Positions 1 through 9,039 of a stretch of DNA of 64,000 nucleotides are shown here, piece by piece. Position numbers and translations under genes: made by a program. Position 1 is the first letter of the stretch, and the number at the start of each line of letters is the position of its first letter. Source of the stretch: Candidatus Denitrolinea symbiosum (lineage in GTDB: Bacteria; Chloroflexota; Anaerolineae; Anaerolineales; Villigracilaceae); assembly GCA_017312345.1 (NCBI GenBank), contig BLAA01000001.1, positions 992,001 to 1,056,000 of the forward strand, read 5' to 3'. The notes under the pieces were generated by a model. The model worked only from the letters and a program-made list of their open reading frames with translations, ran no database searches and had not been told where the DNA came from.

Positions 1-59
1 TTTGGATAATGGGTCCGGCGCTATAATGATTTGCTGATAATCCCTGTCTGGCAAAATCC

Positions 60-1454
60 ATGCAACACACCGAAATGCGATTCCCGCGATTGCTTTTTCG
101 ATCGTTGATCCTCTTTCTTCTCCTGACCCTCTATTCGCCTGTAGGCGCCCAGGATGAAGGGGAAGATAAACCATACTACATCGTCCAGGAAGGCGATTCG
201 CTCTGGGGCATCGCGGCGCGTTTTGGGGTGACCCTTGAAGATTTGCAGGAAGCCAATCAAATCAGCGATGCGGGACAGGTGGCGATCGGCGCTCGTCTGA
301 TCATCCCGGGACTGCAGGGTGTAAGCGGACAATTGGATACAACCACGGTCGCTTACGGCGAAACTCTTCGCAGTTTGAGTCGTCAATATGGCGTTTCGGA
401 AACGACGTTCGCCCGCTTGAACCGCCTCCTCAGCCCGGCGGAGTTATATGCCGGCGCAACCCTGATTATTCCGGTAACGGACAATCAGAGCTCCTCCATT
501 GCAGGACGCGCCAACTTGTCGCCGGGTCAATCGCTGCTGGAATTGGCTGTGCTGCGCAATGCAGGTGCCTGGTCGCTGGTTTTGGGGAACAATCTGCCTG
601 GCACATGGGCGGGGTTGCCAGGCGATCCAATCGGCGCACCAACCGGTTTGCCGGAAGCAATTACAAAGGTCGAGGTGGAGCCGCTGGAGATGGTTCAGGG
701 CGGGACGACCGTCGTCAAAGTCTATGCGCCTCCGGGCTTGACCCTGCGCGGGTCGCTGTCCAAATGGAATCTCAATTTCTTCCCGCAGGATTACGGCTAC
801 GTTGCCTTGCAGGGAATCCATGCCATGACCCCGCCCGGTCTCTATCCACTGACCCTGGAAGGTGAACTACCCGATGGAGAACGATTCGCCTTTTCGCAAA
901 ACGTACTCATTCGGGATGCAAACTTCCCGTATGATCCAAGCCTGGATGTGAATCCCGCAACCGTTGACCCTGCCGTGACGGAACCCGAAAGCGAATTGTG
1001 GGCTTCACTGGGGCAGCCGGTCACGCCTCAGAAAATGTGGGACGGCTTGTTTGCCAGCCCCGTCCCGCCGGACTTCACAAGTTGTTGGACTTCGTTTTTC
1101 GGCAACCGCCGCTCGTATAACGGCGGACCTTATGATTCCTTCCACAGTGGGCTGGATTTCTGCGGCAGGGTCGGGACGGAACTCTACGCGGCTGCGCCCG
1201 GCAGGGTGGTTTACACGGACATGCTCATCGTGCGCGGCGGGGTGGTGGTGATTGATCACGGCTGGGGCGTTTATACGGCTTACGATCACCTGTCCGAGAT
1301 CCTTGCCCAGCCCGGCGACATGGTTCAACCCGGACAACTGATCGGGCTGGGTGGGGCGACAGGGCGCACAACCGGTCCGCACCTGCACTGGGAAGTGTGG
1401 GTGGGAGGCGTACAGGTCAACCCGGTGGAATGGTTGATGCGCGCCTATCCCTGA
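60..1454 (+). CDS. LysM-LysM-M23 family peptidase (secreted)
   Basis: Predicted secreted murein hydrolase of 464 aa. A hydrophobic signal segment (about residues 10-30) follows a basic N-terminus. Two LysM peptidoglycan-binding repeats lie at about 39-84 (with GDSLWGIAARFGV) and 96-138. A C-terminal LytM/M23 zinc peptidase domain at about 360-450 has an HSGLD metal-binding motif, an HLHWEV motif and a conserved AYDH, so the metal ligands look intact. M23 enzymes cleave peptide cross-links in cell-wall peptidoglycan; that activity here is inferred from the motifs. ATG 75 (second Met) is an alternative start that gives a tidier signal peptide. A TATAAT-like box lies at 22-27, but its -35 region would be at or beyond the window edge. 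Confidence 0.9.
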   Translation: MQHTEMRFPRLLFRSLILFLLLTLYSPVGAQDEGEDKPYYIVQEGDSLWGIAARFGVTLEDLQEANQISDAGQVAIGARLIIPGLQGVSGQLDTTTVAYGETLRSLSRQYGVSETTFARLNRLLSPAELYAGATLIIPVTDNQSSSIAGRANLSPGQSLLELAVLRNAGAWSLVLGNNLPGTWAGLPGDPIGAPTGLPEAITKVEVEPLEMVQGGTTVVKVYAPPGLTLRGSLSKWNLNFFPQDYGYVALQGIHAMTPPGLYPLTLEGELPDGERFAFSQNVLIRDANFPYDPSLDVNPATVDPAVTEPESELWASLGQPVTPQKMWDGLFASPVPPDFTSCWTSFFGNRRSYNGGPYDSFHSGLDFCGRVGTELYAAAPGRVVYTDMLIVRGGVVVIDHGWGVYTAYDHLSEILAQPGDMVQPGQLIGLGGATGRTTGPHLHWEVWVGGVQVNPVEWLMRAYP

Positions 1455-1563
1455 TAAGCAAAACCACCTATTCCAGAACGGGCAAATCCGCGCTTCGTTT
1501 TTCCACACAGACTTCATACAATTGAATAAACATCAACTCTAAAAAAGAACATCTCCCATCATT

Positions 1564-2259
1564 GTGCGAGGCATGATGCCAGGTCAATTGATCAAAATTC
1601 TGAAATGGCTCATCACGCTGCTCATCCCCATCCTGGTGATCGGCGGCGCGGTGAATCTGTTAGCCACCGATTCCTATCTGTCGTTCGAATACGGCAAGGA
1701 TACCTTCCCGCCCGACCCCTATGGTTACAACCTGCGGCAGCGTTTCGTCCTTGCCTCCACGAACATTCATTATGTGCGCGCTCACCTTCCCGGGGATGAA
1801 CTTGCAAAGCAGACCCTGTACGGTGTGCCGGTGTACACCTCGCGTGAAGTATCGCACATGGCGGACGTACAGGCGGTCTTCCAATTGGTATTCCGCGTTT
1901 GGCGGATTTCGTTGATTCTGCTTCTTTTGCTGGGTATCCTCCTGTGGCGCGGCAGGGACCGGGCGGCGCTTGCCGCCGCGATCCAATCCGGGGGACTTCT
2001 GACCTCTGGATTGATCTTATCCATCGCTCTGCTGGCGCTCTTTGCCTGGCAGGTCTGGTTCGATAATTTTCACCTGCTCTTCTTCGAGCCTGGCTCGTGG
2101 CTGTTTTCCTACTCCGATACGCTGATCCGCCTCTTCCCGGTGGAATTCTGGTTCGATGCCACTCTGACGATCTCCGTTCTCAGTCTGGCTGGAGGGTTGA
2201 CCCTGGCTTTCATCGGCTGGCGCTGGCGGAAATCCATCAGCAGGCTTCAAGAGGATTGA
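1564..2259 (+). CDS. TIGR01906/DUF1461 (Lit-like) integral membrane protein
   Basis: 231-aa membrane protein with about five hydrophobic segments. Family hallmarks are visible: YTSREVSHMADV at about residues 92-103 and, near the C-terminus, FHLLFFEPGSWLF followed by a DTLIRLFP-FW block. Both match TIGR01906/DUF1461, the family that includes the lipoprotein intramolecular transacylase Lit; transacylase activity here is only a family-based possibility. The longest reading starts at GTG 1564. ATGs at 1573 and 1576 are equally plausible, with a GAGG just upstream. The stop is 3 bp before the following permease gene, so it may be co-transcribed with it. Confidence 0.8.
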   Translation: MRGMMPGQLIKILKWLITLLIPILVIGGAVNLLATDSYLSFEYGKDTFPPDPYGYNLRQRFVLASTNIHYVRAHLPGDELAKQTLYGVPVYTSREVSHMADVQAVFQLVFRVWRISLILLLLLGILLWRGRDRAALAAAIQSGGLLTSGLILSIALLALFAWQVWFDNFHLLFFEPGSWLFSYSDTLIRLFPVEFWFDATLTISVLSLAGGLTLAFIGWRWRKSISRLQED

Positions 2260-2262
2260 ATC

Positions 2263-3363
2263 ATGTCCCTTGCGCGGCGCAATCTCTTTCAAGACAAGAC
2301 CCGCCTGGCGTTGAGCGTTGGAGGCGTGGCATTGGCAGTTATGCTGATTCTCATCCTCAAAGGTTTCCTGGCAGGGATGAATCGCCAGATCACCTCTTAC
2401 ATTGACCGTTCGCCCGGCTCGATCGTCGTGGCGCAGGAGGACGTGGTCAACCTGCTGGGGGCGACCTCCCTCCTGCCGGAAGGAATCCTCCAAAAGGCAG
2501 AAGCAATTCGCGGCGTGGAGGAGGCGGTTCCCGTCCTCTCCCAGTTCATCATCCTCGACCTGCACGGCAAAAAGCAGCCCGCCTACATGATCGGGTATGA
2601 ACCAAATCAGGGCGGCGGACCCTGGGAACTGATTGCGGGACGCGAGCCGCGCTCGAAAAAGGAGATTGTTTTCGACCGCGTGCTGGCGCAGCGCCATGAT
2701 TTGAATCTCGGCGATCAAGCCGAAGTGATGGGAACCGATTTCACCATCGTCGGCTTGTCGAACGGCACCACTTCCTGGATGACCAGTTTCTTCTTTGTCC
2801 GCAAGCGCGACGCGGAGAATTTGCTGATGGCGCCCGGCGCGACGAGTTTTCTTTTGCTGACCACAGAAGAAGGTGCAGATACAAACCGAATCCTCCAACG
2901 CCTGAACGATTTCTCGGGCGTCAATGCGCTCACCAAGCAGGAAATGGCAGCCAATGACCTTAAACTGTTTGCGAAGGTCTTCTCCGCCCCGCTGCGGTTG
3001 ATGGTTGGCATTGCCTTTTTGGTCGGCACGATGATCGTCGGGCTGATCATCTACACCGCGACCGTCGAGCGCCAGCGCGAGTACGGCGTCATCAAAGCCA
3101 TCGGTGCGCAAAACCGTTTCCTGTATCGAATTGTCGTCGCGCAAGCATTGTTCGCTTCCATTGTGGGATCGCTGCTTGGCGTCCTGCTGGCAAACGGTGC
3201 GGCGCAGTGGATCATGTCCGCCAAGCCTCAATTTCTGATTATTTTCGATCCTGTAGATGGCGCGCAGGCGCTGCTTGCCGGTTTGGGCATGGCGCTCCTC
3301 GCCTCTGTCTTTCCGACGCGCGTGGTAGCCAACCTTGCACCTGCGGAGGTCTTCCGCAAATGA
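2263..3363 (+). CDS. FtsX/MacB-type ABC transporter permease
   Basis: 366 aa with the FtsX-like layout: one TM helix near residues 15-40, a large extracytoplasmic domain of about 230 residues (MacB periplasmic-core type), then three TM helices in the last third. A family-typical REYGVIKAIGAQ stretch sits between TM2 and TM3. It starts 4 bp after the preceding stop and overlaps the next permease by ATGA. With that paralogue and the ATPase that follows it likely forms a heterodimeric permease plus ATPase complex. The substrate cannot be read from sequence; relatives act on lipoproteins, peptides or toxic small molecules. Confidence 0.88.
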   Translation: MSLARRNLFQDKTRLALSVGGVALAVMLILILKGFLAGMNRQITSYIDRSPGSIVVAQEDVVNLLGATSLLPEGILQKAEAIRGVEEAVPVLSQFIILDLHGKKQPAYMIGYEPNQGGGPWELIAGREPRSKKEIVFDRVLAQRHDLNLGDQAEVMGTDFTIVGLSNGTTSWMTSFFFVRKRDAENLLMAPGATSFLLLTTEEGADTNRILQRLNDFSGVNALTKQEMAANDLKLFAKVFSAPLRLMVGIAFLVGTMIVGLIIYTATVERQREYGVIKAIGAQNRFLYRIVVAQALFASIVGSLLGVLLANGAAQWIMSAKPQFLIIFDPVDGAQALLAGLGMALLASVFPTRVVANLAPAEVFRK

Positions 3364-4472
3364 CCCGCCTTGCGTTCCGCAACCTGTTTCAGAACAAGGC
3401 GCGCCTCGTGATCTCGGTGGGAGGGGTGGCGCTCGCCCTGCTGTTGATCCTTGCGCTGGATGCCATCTTCACGGGCGTCGAGCGGCAGGTCACCGCCTAC
3501 ATTGATAAGAGCGGCGCGGACATCTGGGTCTCGCAGGAGGATGTGTTCAACATGCACATGGCATTCTCTTCGCTGCCGGATTCCGTCGCCAGGAAAGTTA
3601 AAATCGTGCCGGGGGTTGAATCTGTTACCCCCATCCACTACTTGACGAACAACATCGTGGCGGGCGACGAGCGCAACCTGGCGTACATCATCGGCTTGAC
3701 GGAAGACGCCAGCATCGGCGGTCCGTGGATGGTTTCATCCGGACGCAGCCTGCCCGTCGAAGGTGAAGCGATCATGGATCGAAGCGTGGCGGAGAAGTCC
3801 GGCATCGCATTGGGAGATGAGGTCGAGATCCTCGGCGAAGAATTTGAGATCGTTGGTCTCTCCGAAGGCACGGCAAGCTTGGTCAATTCGGTGGCGTTCA
3901 TCTCGATGAAGGATTTCGAAGCGCTGCGCGGCAGTTACGATACGTTCAGCTACCTGCTGGTGAACGTGGAGAAAGGCGAATCCCCGCAAGTTGTTGCCGC
4001 GCGGATCGAAGCGCGGATCAGGGACGTCACCGTTCAGACGGTGGGTGATTTCGCCGCGCAGGAACGCAAGGTGGTCAAGGATATGAGCACCGATGTGATC
4101 ACCATCATGAACCTGATCGGCTTTCTGATCGGCTTGGCGGTCATGGCGCTCACCGTGTACACGTCCACGCTTTCGCGCCGCCGCGAGTATGGCATGTTGA
4201 AAGCCCTCGGCGCGCGCAACACCGACCTCTATCGTACCGTGCTGGCGCAGGCGTTATTGAGTGTGACCCTCGGTTTTCTCTTCGGCTTGAGCATCACGCT
4301 GTTATTGACTTTGGTAATCCCCTTGTTTGGATCGAACCTCGCGCTGGAGATCAGCCGCTTCTCTCTGCTCAAAGTGGCGGCGGTTTCGCTGGTGACAGCC
4401 GGACTCTCCGCGATGATCCCCATCCGCCAGATCGCCGGATTGGACCCGGCGATGGTCTTTCGAGGCAGGTAA
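3360..4472 (+). CDS. FtsX/MacB-type ABC transporter permease, paralogue
   Basis: 370 aa, clearly homologous to the preceding permease along its whole length: both begin with an RxNLFQxKxRL segment and share ISVGGVAL-type TM1 residues, REYG(M/V)xKAxGA and a C-terminal PA-VFR. The open frame extends upstream to 3207. ATG 3360 is chosen because it overlaps the previous stop (ATGA) and restores alignment with the paralogue. One TM, an extracytoplasmic domain and three C-terminal TMs are seen. Two tandem similar permeases beside one ATPase suggest a heterodimer. Confidence 0.88.
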   Translation: MTRLAFRNLFQNKARLVISVGGVALALLLILALDAIFTGVERQVTAYIDKSGADIWVSQEDVFNMHMAFSSLPDSVARKVKIVPGVESVTPIHYLTNNIVAGDERNLAYIIGLTEDASIGGPWMVSSGRSLPVEGEAIMDRSVAEKSGIALGDEVEILGEEFEIVGLSEGTASLVNSVAFISMKDFEALRGSYDTFSYLLVNVEKGESPQVVAARIEARIRDVTVQTVGDFAAQERKVVKDMSTDVITIMNLIGFLIGLAVMALTVYTSTLSRRREYGMLKALGARNTDLYRTVLAQALLSVTLGFLFGLSITLLLTLVIPLFGSNLALEISRFSLLKVAAVSLVTAGLSAMIPIRQIAGLDPAMVFRGR

Positions 4473-4474
4473 AA

Positions 4475-5320
4475 ATGACAACATCCTCCCAGGTCGAAAC
4501 TTTGCAGATTGCTCACGTGACCAAGCGGTATGGTTCCGGTTCTACCGAAGTCACCGCCGTGCGCGACGTCTCCCTCGCGGTCCGCCCGGGCGAGATCGTT
4601 CTCATCATGGGTCCTTCCGGTTCAGGCAAGACCACGCTGCTCTCAATGCTCGGCGCGCTGCTCAAACCGACCGAAGGCGCGATTCAGTTGAACGGCACGA
4701 CCATCAGCGCGCTGGCAGAAAACCGCCTGCCGGATATTCGCCTCAAACAATTCGGTTTCATCTTTCAGGATTTCAACCTGCTCTCGGCGTTGACCGCATT
4801 GGAGAATGTTGCCATTGTGGCGGAACTCGCGGGAGTCAAATCGGGTGAGGCGAGACGAAAAGCCGCTTCGCTCCTGACCGAATTGGGACTCGGCGAACGA
4901 CTGCATTTCCTCCCCGAAAAATTATCCGGCGGCGAAAAGCAGCGCGTCGCCATCGCCCGCGCCCTGGTCAACGACCCCAGCCTGATCCTTGCCGACGAGC
5001 CGACCGCGAATCTCGATTCAAAAATTGGTCACGAGATCATGCGCCTGCTCAGACGAATCGCCAAGGAACAAGGTCGCAGTGTGGTCATCGTCTCGCACGA
5101 CCAGCGCATCAAAGACATCGCCGACCGCGTGCTGTGGCTGGAGGATGGCGAGTTCAAAGAAACCGTAACCATGGCAATTGATCCAGTCTGCGGCATGTCG
5201 GTGGAACGGGAGAAGGCAGTCAGCGTGGAATGGAAGGGGAAAGCGTACTCGTTTTGCGCGAAAGGCTGCCGGGACGAATTCATGAGTAACCCGCAAAAGT
5301 TCATCACGGTCGTTTCATAA
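4475..5320 (+). CDS. LolD/MacB-type ABC ATPase fused to a YHS domain
   Basis: 281 aa. Residues 10-230 form a complete ABC ATPase: Walker [10 protein letters not shown] (46-54), Q-loop FQDFN (97-101), signature LSGGEKQR (150-157), Walker B ILADEP (171-176) and switch His 208. From residue 233 a YHS/TRASH-type metal-binding module follows, with DPVCGM (Cys239) and FCAKGC (Cys261, Cys265). It lies 2 bp after the second permease and therefore powers that pair. The C-terminal YHS module is unusual on this ATPase class and may add metal sensing or binding. A gene fusion or a missed stop is possible, but the reading frame is continuous. Confidence 0.9.
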   Translation: MTTSSQVETLQIAHVTKRYGSGSTEVTAVRDVSLAVRPGEIVLIMGPSGSGKTTLLSMLGALLKPTEGAIQLNGTTISALAENRLPDIRLKQFGFIFQDFNLLSALTALENVAIVAELAGVKSGEARRKAASLLTELGLGERLHFLPEKLSGGEKQRVAIARALVNDPSLILADEPTANLDSKIGHEIMRLLRRIAKEQGRSVVIVSHDQRIKDIADRVLWLEDGEFKETVTMAIDPVCGMSVEREKAVSVEWKGKAYSFCAKGCRDEFMSNPQKFITVVS

Positions 5321-5361
5321 TACTTGCCAAATCGCACAGTTCGTGAATCCAGCGCCGCCAT

Positions 5362-5400
5362 GCGCCATTTTGCTTATTTGTTGCACTAGCAGAATGGCGC
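5362..5400. repeat. inverted repeat between ABC operon and M23 gene
   Basis: GCGCCATTTTGC (5362-5373) pairs with GCAGAATGGCGC (5389-5400) around a 15-nt loop. There is no clear T-tract on the plus side, so it could be a weak terminator for the ABC operon or an operator for the downstream peptidase gene. Confidence 0.45.
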
Positions 5401-5443
5401 TAGTACTTTCATGTCCGGGGAAATATCATCAGGCAGACAAAAA

Positions 5444-6454
5444 ATGAAACGGATATTCAATATACTTTTGCTGGTTGGCAGTCTTGCGTCTGTGGCGGCT
5501 GCCATCTTTGTGGTTTCGGTAAAGCCCGCTTCAACCGTTGCCGCGCCGACTCTTCCGCCGGAATCAACTGTCCCGCCCGCACTGCCGCCACTCGATACAA
5601 ATCCTTCCACCGTATCACTAGAGGGTGGCATCCCGCGCTTCCTGCAATTAAAAACCAACCGGACGGATGGAGCCGGTTACGAAGTAACGGAATATGTAGT
5701 GAAAAGGGGTGATTCGCCCTGGTCCATTGCGCAGAAGTTCGATCTCAAACCGGAAACGATCCTGTGGGGGAATCCCAAACTGAACGCGGCGGCAGGCAGT
5801 CTGAAAACCGGCGACGTACTGATAATTCTTCCGGTGGACGGTGTTCTGCATGTTGCCGAAGAGGGGGATACCCTTGAAAAAATTGCGAGCCAGCATGAAG
5901 CCACTGTGCAGGAAATTTATGAATACTTTGGTAACGACTTTGATTTGACCCTGCCTCCACAATTGACGCCTGGGCAGCAGGTCATCGTTCCCAACGGAAT
6001 CAGCCCCATCGCCTGGTCGGAGGCGCAGGTGCCGATTGCCGCCCAAAGCGGAGTCCGAGGCGGTTATTCTGGGAATGTCCCCAATTTGGGAAGCGGTTAT
6101 TTCAGTTGGCCCGTCAATGGATACGTCCTTACGCAGGAATATTGGAGCGGTCATCCCGGCCTCGATCTGGCGACCGATTTCCGTCAGCCCATCTTCGCCT
6201 CCGACAGCGGTACGGTGGTCTTCTCCGGCTGGGATGACACCGGTTATGGCTACTTTATCATCCTCGATCATGGAAACGGATATAAAACCACCTACGGGCA
6301 CAATGAGGCAAACCTGGTATCGGTTGGACAAACCGTTGTTCAGGGACAGCAAATCGCCGAGGCGGGCAGCACCGGGAACTCCACCGGCGATCACCTCGAC
6401 TTCCGCATTCTGTACAACGGCGTTTTCCTCAACCCGCTGGATTATTTGCCCTGA
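5444..6454 (+). CDS. LysM-M23 domain protein with altered HxH motif
   Basis: 336 aa from ATG 5444, which begins directly with a lysine and hydrophobic signal segment; ATG 5411 would add 11 residues. A Pro-rich linker is followed by two LysM-like segments (YVVKRGDSPWSIAQKFDLK and LHVAEEGDTLEKIASQHEAT) and a C-terminal M23 domain with HPGLD and TTYGHN. The usual C-terminal HLH(F/W)E motif reads HLDFRI, so the second His, a zinc ligand in LytM-type enzymes, is Asp. The protein may be a non-catalytic M23 used for wall binding or activation, or may bind metal atypically. It lies just upstream of a collapsed L,D-transpeptidase gene. Confidence 0.85.
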   Translation: MKRIFNILLLVGSLASVAAAIFVVSVKPASTVAAPTLPPESTVPPALPPLDTNPSTVSLEGGIPRFLQLKTNRTDGAGYEVTEYVVKRGDSPWSIAQKFDLKPETILWGNPKLNAAAGSLKTGDVLIILPVDGVLHVAEEGDTLEKIASQHEATVQEIYEYFGNDFDLTLPPQLTPGQQVIVPNGISPIAWSEAQVPIAAQSGVRGGYSGNVPNLGSGYFSWPVNGYVLTQEYWSGHPGLDLATDFRQPIFASDSGTVVFSGWDDTGYGYFIILDHGNGYKTTYGHNEANLVSVGQTVVQGQQIAEAGSTGNSTGDHLDFRILYNGVFLNPLDYLP

Positions 6455-6466
6455 GCGAGATCAGCC

Positions 6467-6677
6467 ATGTCTCGCATGTCCCGCCGTGATTTTCTCAAAA
6501 TAAGCGCCTCAACGCTTACGGGGCTGGCATGATAATTTTGGCACACTCATGAACCGCGGCTGCGTGAACATGCGTATTGAAGAAGCCGAATGGCTGTGTC
6601 GCTGGGCGCGTCCATTGCACGATGCTAATCGTATCTATACTCCTGGCTATGGAACGCTGGTGGCGATTACCCCGTAA
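6467..6677 (+). pseudogene. L,D-transpeptidase (YkuD) remnant with internal deletion
   Basis: ATG 6467 begins a 21-residue peptide with a twin-arginine motif (MSRRDFLKIS) that stops at 6530. In another frame from about 6525 the sequence reads WHDNFGTLMNRGCVNM and continues about 40 residues to TAA 6675, ending IYTPGYGTLVAITP. HxxFGxPMSxGCVNM is the catalytic Cys signature of YkuD L,D-transpeptidases, and RRDFLK is a Tat signal. The two ends of a normally several-hundred-residue gene are therefore joined by a large out-of-frame deletion near 6524. The stop of the upstream M23 gene is only 12 bp away. Confidence 0.8.
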
Positions 6678-6826
6678 CCAATATTTTGCCACATCGCGAT
6701 TTGGTTTGGAAAGCAATAGGTGGCGTACAAGGAGTATGCATGTTTCGGGATAAGCGATCTGTTGCCCATCATTCCTACTGTTGCAAACAATGCTCATCTT
6801 CAGACAAAGGCTGGTGAAGTAAATGA

Positions 6827-6867
6827 ATCGAAAGCGGCAGAGATGTTCTCTGCCGCTTTCGATTTTT
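6827..6867 (+). terminator. strong rho-independent terminator
   Basis: A perfect 17-bp stem (6827-6843 with 6847-6863, loop TGT) is followed by TTTT. It terminates the M23/transpeptidase transcript. The stem begins with AAAGCGGCAGAGA, which recurs at 15931. Confidence 0.85.
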
Positions 6868-6920
6868 GACCTGCTTGTTAACTAAATTTTAGTCGGCAAA
6901 TGCTGGGAAATGGTGTGTTT

Positions 6921-7008
6921 CCGCCACCTACGTTCTTAAACGAAACTTATACCCATATACATGATTTGTACCTCATTGGTCAGATCTCATTGGGATATAG
7001 GGTTATTT
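6921..7008. repeat. dispersed repeat, copy A
   Basis: About 88 bp resembling 15964-16049. Shared blocks include CCGCC..TACGTTC, GAACTTATACCC.TAT and AGATCT followed by TGxGGATA.AGGGT. Both copies lie in non-coding DNA near decayed genes, and in both an AAAGCGGCAGAGAT block lies upstream. The rest of 6868-7029 holds nothing else recognisable. Confidence 0.5.
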
Positions 7009-7029
7009 GTGTAGTTGTTGTAGGCTTGG

Positions 7030-7410
7030 TCATCCTAAAATAAACCAGCCTTTAGACAGTTCAAAGTTGTGCAAGATCAAGGTGCTGGTGTCGCTGAAAT
7101 CGCCTGGTTCCAGAAAGAACTCGGAAGTCTCGCCATGCTTAGTAACCATAATGTGCTGGGATTGACCTGCTTCCACGCTTACATTGCGGATCGGATGGTC
7201 ACGTGACCAAGAAGTTCAGCCCATGCGTGTTGGCAGCAAGAGTCAAGGCGGCGTGGAGGCGTATTGAACCAGAAACAAGCTCAGGCGTTGGAAAGAAGCA
7301 TGCTGTCCTCAAGCACGTCTATACTGACGCGGTCGTGCGCCAGCCCATGGAGTTTATCTTTAAGGATGTTTTCACACAGACCTCCGTTGGAAATGGAAGA
7401 TCAGAAGATG
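7030..7410 (-). pseudogene. degraded unknown gene, frameshifted
   Basis: On the minus strand, 7203 down to 7030 reads a protein-like sequence (HPIRNVSVEAGQSQ, then HGETSEFFLEPGDF and ILHNFELSKGWFILG, stop). Upstream, 7410 to about 7205 reads in another frame (including PELVSGSIRLHAALTLAANT) with one in-frame stop. The residue composition suggests real former coding sequence broken by a frameshift and a nonsense codon. The family was not recognised. The opposite-strand frame at 7203-7418 was not preferred because it lacks a ribosome site and a family-like pattern. Confidence 0.4.
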
Positions 7411-9039
7411 TCACCTGATTCTCCTCCCGCGGCCTGCTAATCCAATGATGAATAACACCGCGGTGAGTCCCGCGTAAATAGCACTGATCTGCGGATTCGG
7501 AACTTTTTGATGAACTTGCATAAAGTCAAAGGCAGTGACGCCGTTCGCGCCCATGAACCACCAAGATAGGTAGATCACTTCGAACAGTCGCGGCGAGCCG
7601 CTCCAGGTGCCCAGGGCAAACGCCAGTGAGGGGATAAACAAAACCGCGACAAGGAATACCGAAAAGTGTTCCGTCTGATCGTTGATCAACATGCGCATGC
7701 CGGGTCCCACCAATGCCAGGATTCCAAGCAATACACCAGACAGCCAGGCGGCTGGAACTTGCCTCTGCAATGGATGGGCGCTCGAATAGATCAATTTATA
7801 TGTTTCGTGGTAGGTCTCGCGGGTTCCCAGTGAGGACCATGCCAGGACGGGCCAGAGCATCGCCAGGACGGGCACGACACGCCTGCCTCCAGGAGGACCG
7901 ATCAATCCCAGCAATGAGATTGCAATCGCGATGGCATACCACCACCAGCGTCTGCCCTTCAGCATTAACTTGAATTCAGCCAGAAGGATCGCGCCGAACC
8001 GGGAGCGCGAGACACGATCTGTGATGGGCGAAAGATTTACTTTGGAGGGAGCGGCAAAACTGGGTTCAGGAGCAGGATTCGGGATGCGACGACCCGGCAG
8101 GACCGAGCGCCAGAAGCGCTTCACTCCGGACCCTGGGTTGGTACCAGAATCCCGAGCCGGATCGAAGCGATCAAAGGGTATGGAGGCTGTCGCTGCCAAC
8201 CCGATGGCGAATATCAACCAGAACATGCGCCCCCCGATGTATGGCAGTGACCATTCCAAGCCAGACCAAACGATCACTTGCGGTACCCCGCCATATTCCG
8301 CGCCGCCGAAGTTGAAATGACCGTGGAAGGATGGGCTGACCTGTCGCCCAATTTCCTGGAGCGCTGCCAGCGGATAAGAAAGCCCCAGTACGTCGGCATG
8401 CTGTTGAATTGTACCAATGTTATACCTGAACATTCCGGGCAGACCGACGTAGTCCATGAAAAGCAGCCATGCGATGAAATAGATCACGTTCCCAAAACTC
8501 CCGCTTAGCGGCGGTGCGCTCTCGAACCAAATGGCAACAGCGGCAGTTAATGCAAGCACCGGAAACCCCATCAACCAGATCGGGGCGAAGAGGTCCCAAA
8601 AATCTATTTGCAGGACTTCGGCGCGTGCCAGTTGCATGACCAGCGCCATGAGATTGAACACGACCAGCATCGTTGTGAGGGTTGCCAGGTTGCTCAGCCA
8701 TTTGCCTAAGATATAGGCGGGCTTGCTGATCGGAGTCGTCGCAACGATCTGACCCACGCGGCTCAATCGGTCGCGTTCGATGGTGTTCTTCACCAGGAAG
8801 TAACCAAATAATGGAAAGAGGATGACGGTCAGAATTCCAAATACGATTCCGATCCAGGCTGAGTTGTTGATGCCGCGCCAGGGTCCGAGTGCGAGCGCGA
8901 GAGTCGTGGAGTCGACCGGCGGAATGTAGATATACCCAGCCAGCATGGACAGCCCAAGAATGATCAGGAAACCGGTTCGACGGGCGCGCTCGAGAAAATC
9001 CGCGCGCAGCATGTGATAGATCACTGACAGTGTATTCAT
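7411..9039 (-). CDS. ABC-2 type multispanning permease
   Basis: 542-aa integral membrane protein with about 11-12 hydrophobic segments in two halves separated by a cytoplasmic linker of about 60 residues around residues 310-370. The N-terminus LSVIYHMLRADFLERARR and FGYFLVKNTIERDR are typical of ABC-2 permeases of the ABC-2_lan_permease / efflux type. The frame is open upstream to 9255, but ATG 9039 overlaps the stop of the ATPase gene by ATGA, so translational coupling fixes the start. It forms an exporter with that ATPase; the substrate is unknown. Confidence 0.85.
   Translation of the reverse strand: MNTLSVIYHMLRADFLERARRTGFLIILGLSMLAGYIYIPPVDSTTLALALGPWRGINNSAWIGIVFGILTVILFPLFGYFLVKNTIERDRLSRVGQIVATTPISKPAYILGKWLSNLATLTTMLVVFNLMALVMQLARAEVLQIDFWDLFAPIWLMGFPVLALTAAVAIWFESAPPLSGSFGNVIYFIAWLLFMDYVGLPGMFRYNIGTIQQHADVLGLSYPLAALQEIGRQVSPSFHGHFNFGGAEYGGVPQVIVWSGLEWSLPYIGGRMFWLIFAIGLAATASIPFDRFDPARDSGTNPGSGVKRFWRSVLPGRRIPNPAPEPSFAAPSKVNLSPITDRVSRSRFGAILLAEFKLMLKGRRWWWYAIAIAISLLGLIGPPGGRRVVPVLAMLWPVLAWSSLGTRETYHETYKLIYSSAHPLQRQVPAAWLSGVLLGILALVGPGMRMLINDQTEHFSVFLVAVLFIPSLAFALGTWSGSPRLFEVIYLSWWFMGANGVTAFDFMQVHQKVPNPQISAIYAGLTAVLFIIGLAGRGRRIR

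Noticed and set aside
2017..3231. 404-aa minus-strand frame opposite the permease
   Set aside because: Composition (many His/Arg/Gln/Asp, no hydrophobic core) is that of an antisense shadow; the plus-strand permease is clear.
7203..7418. 71-aa plus-strand frame
   Set aside because: The opposite strand reads a more protein-like broken gene; no Shine-Dalgarno.
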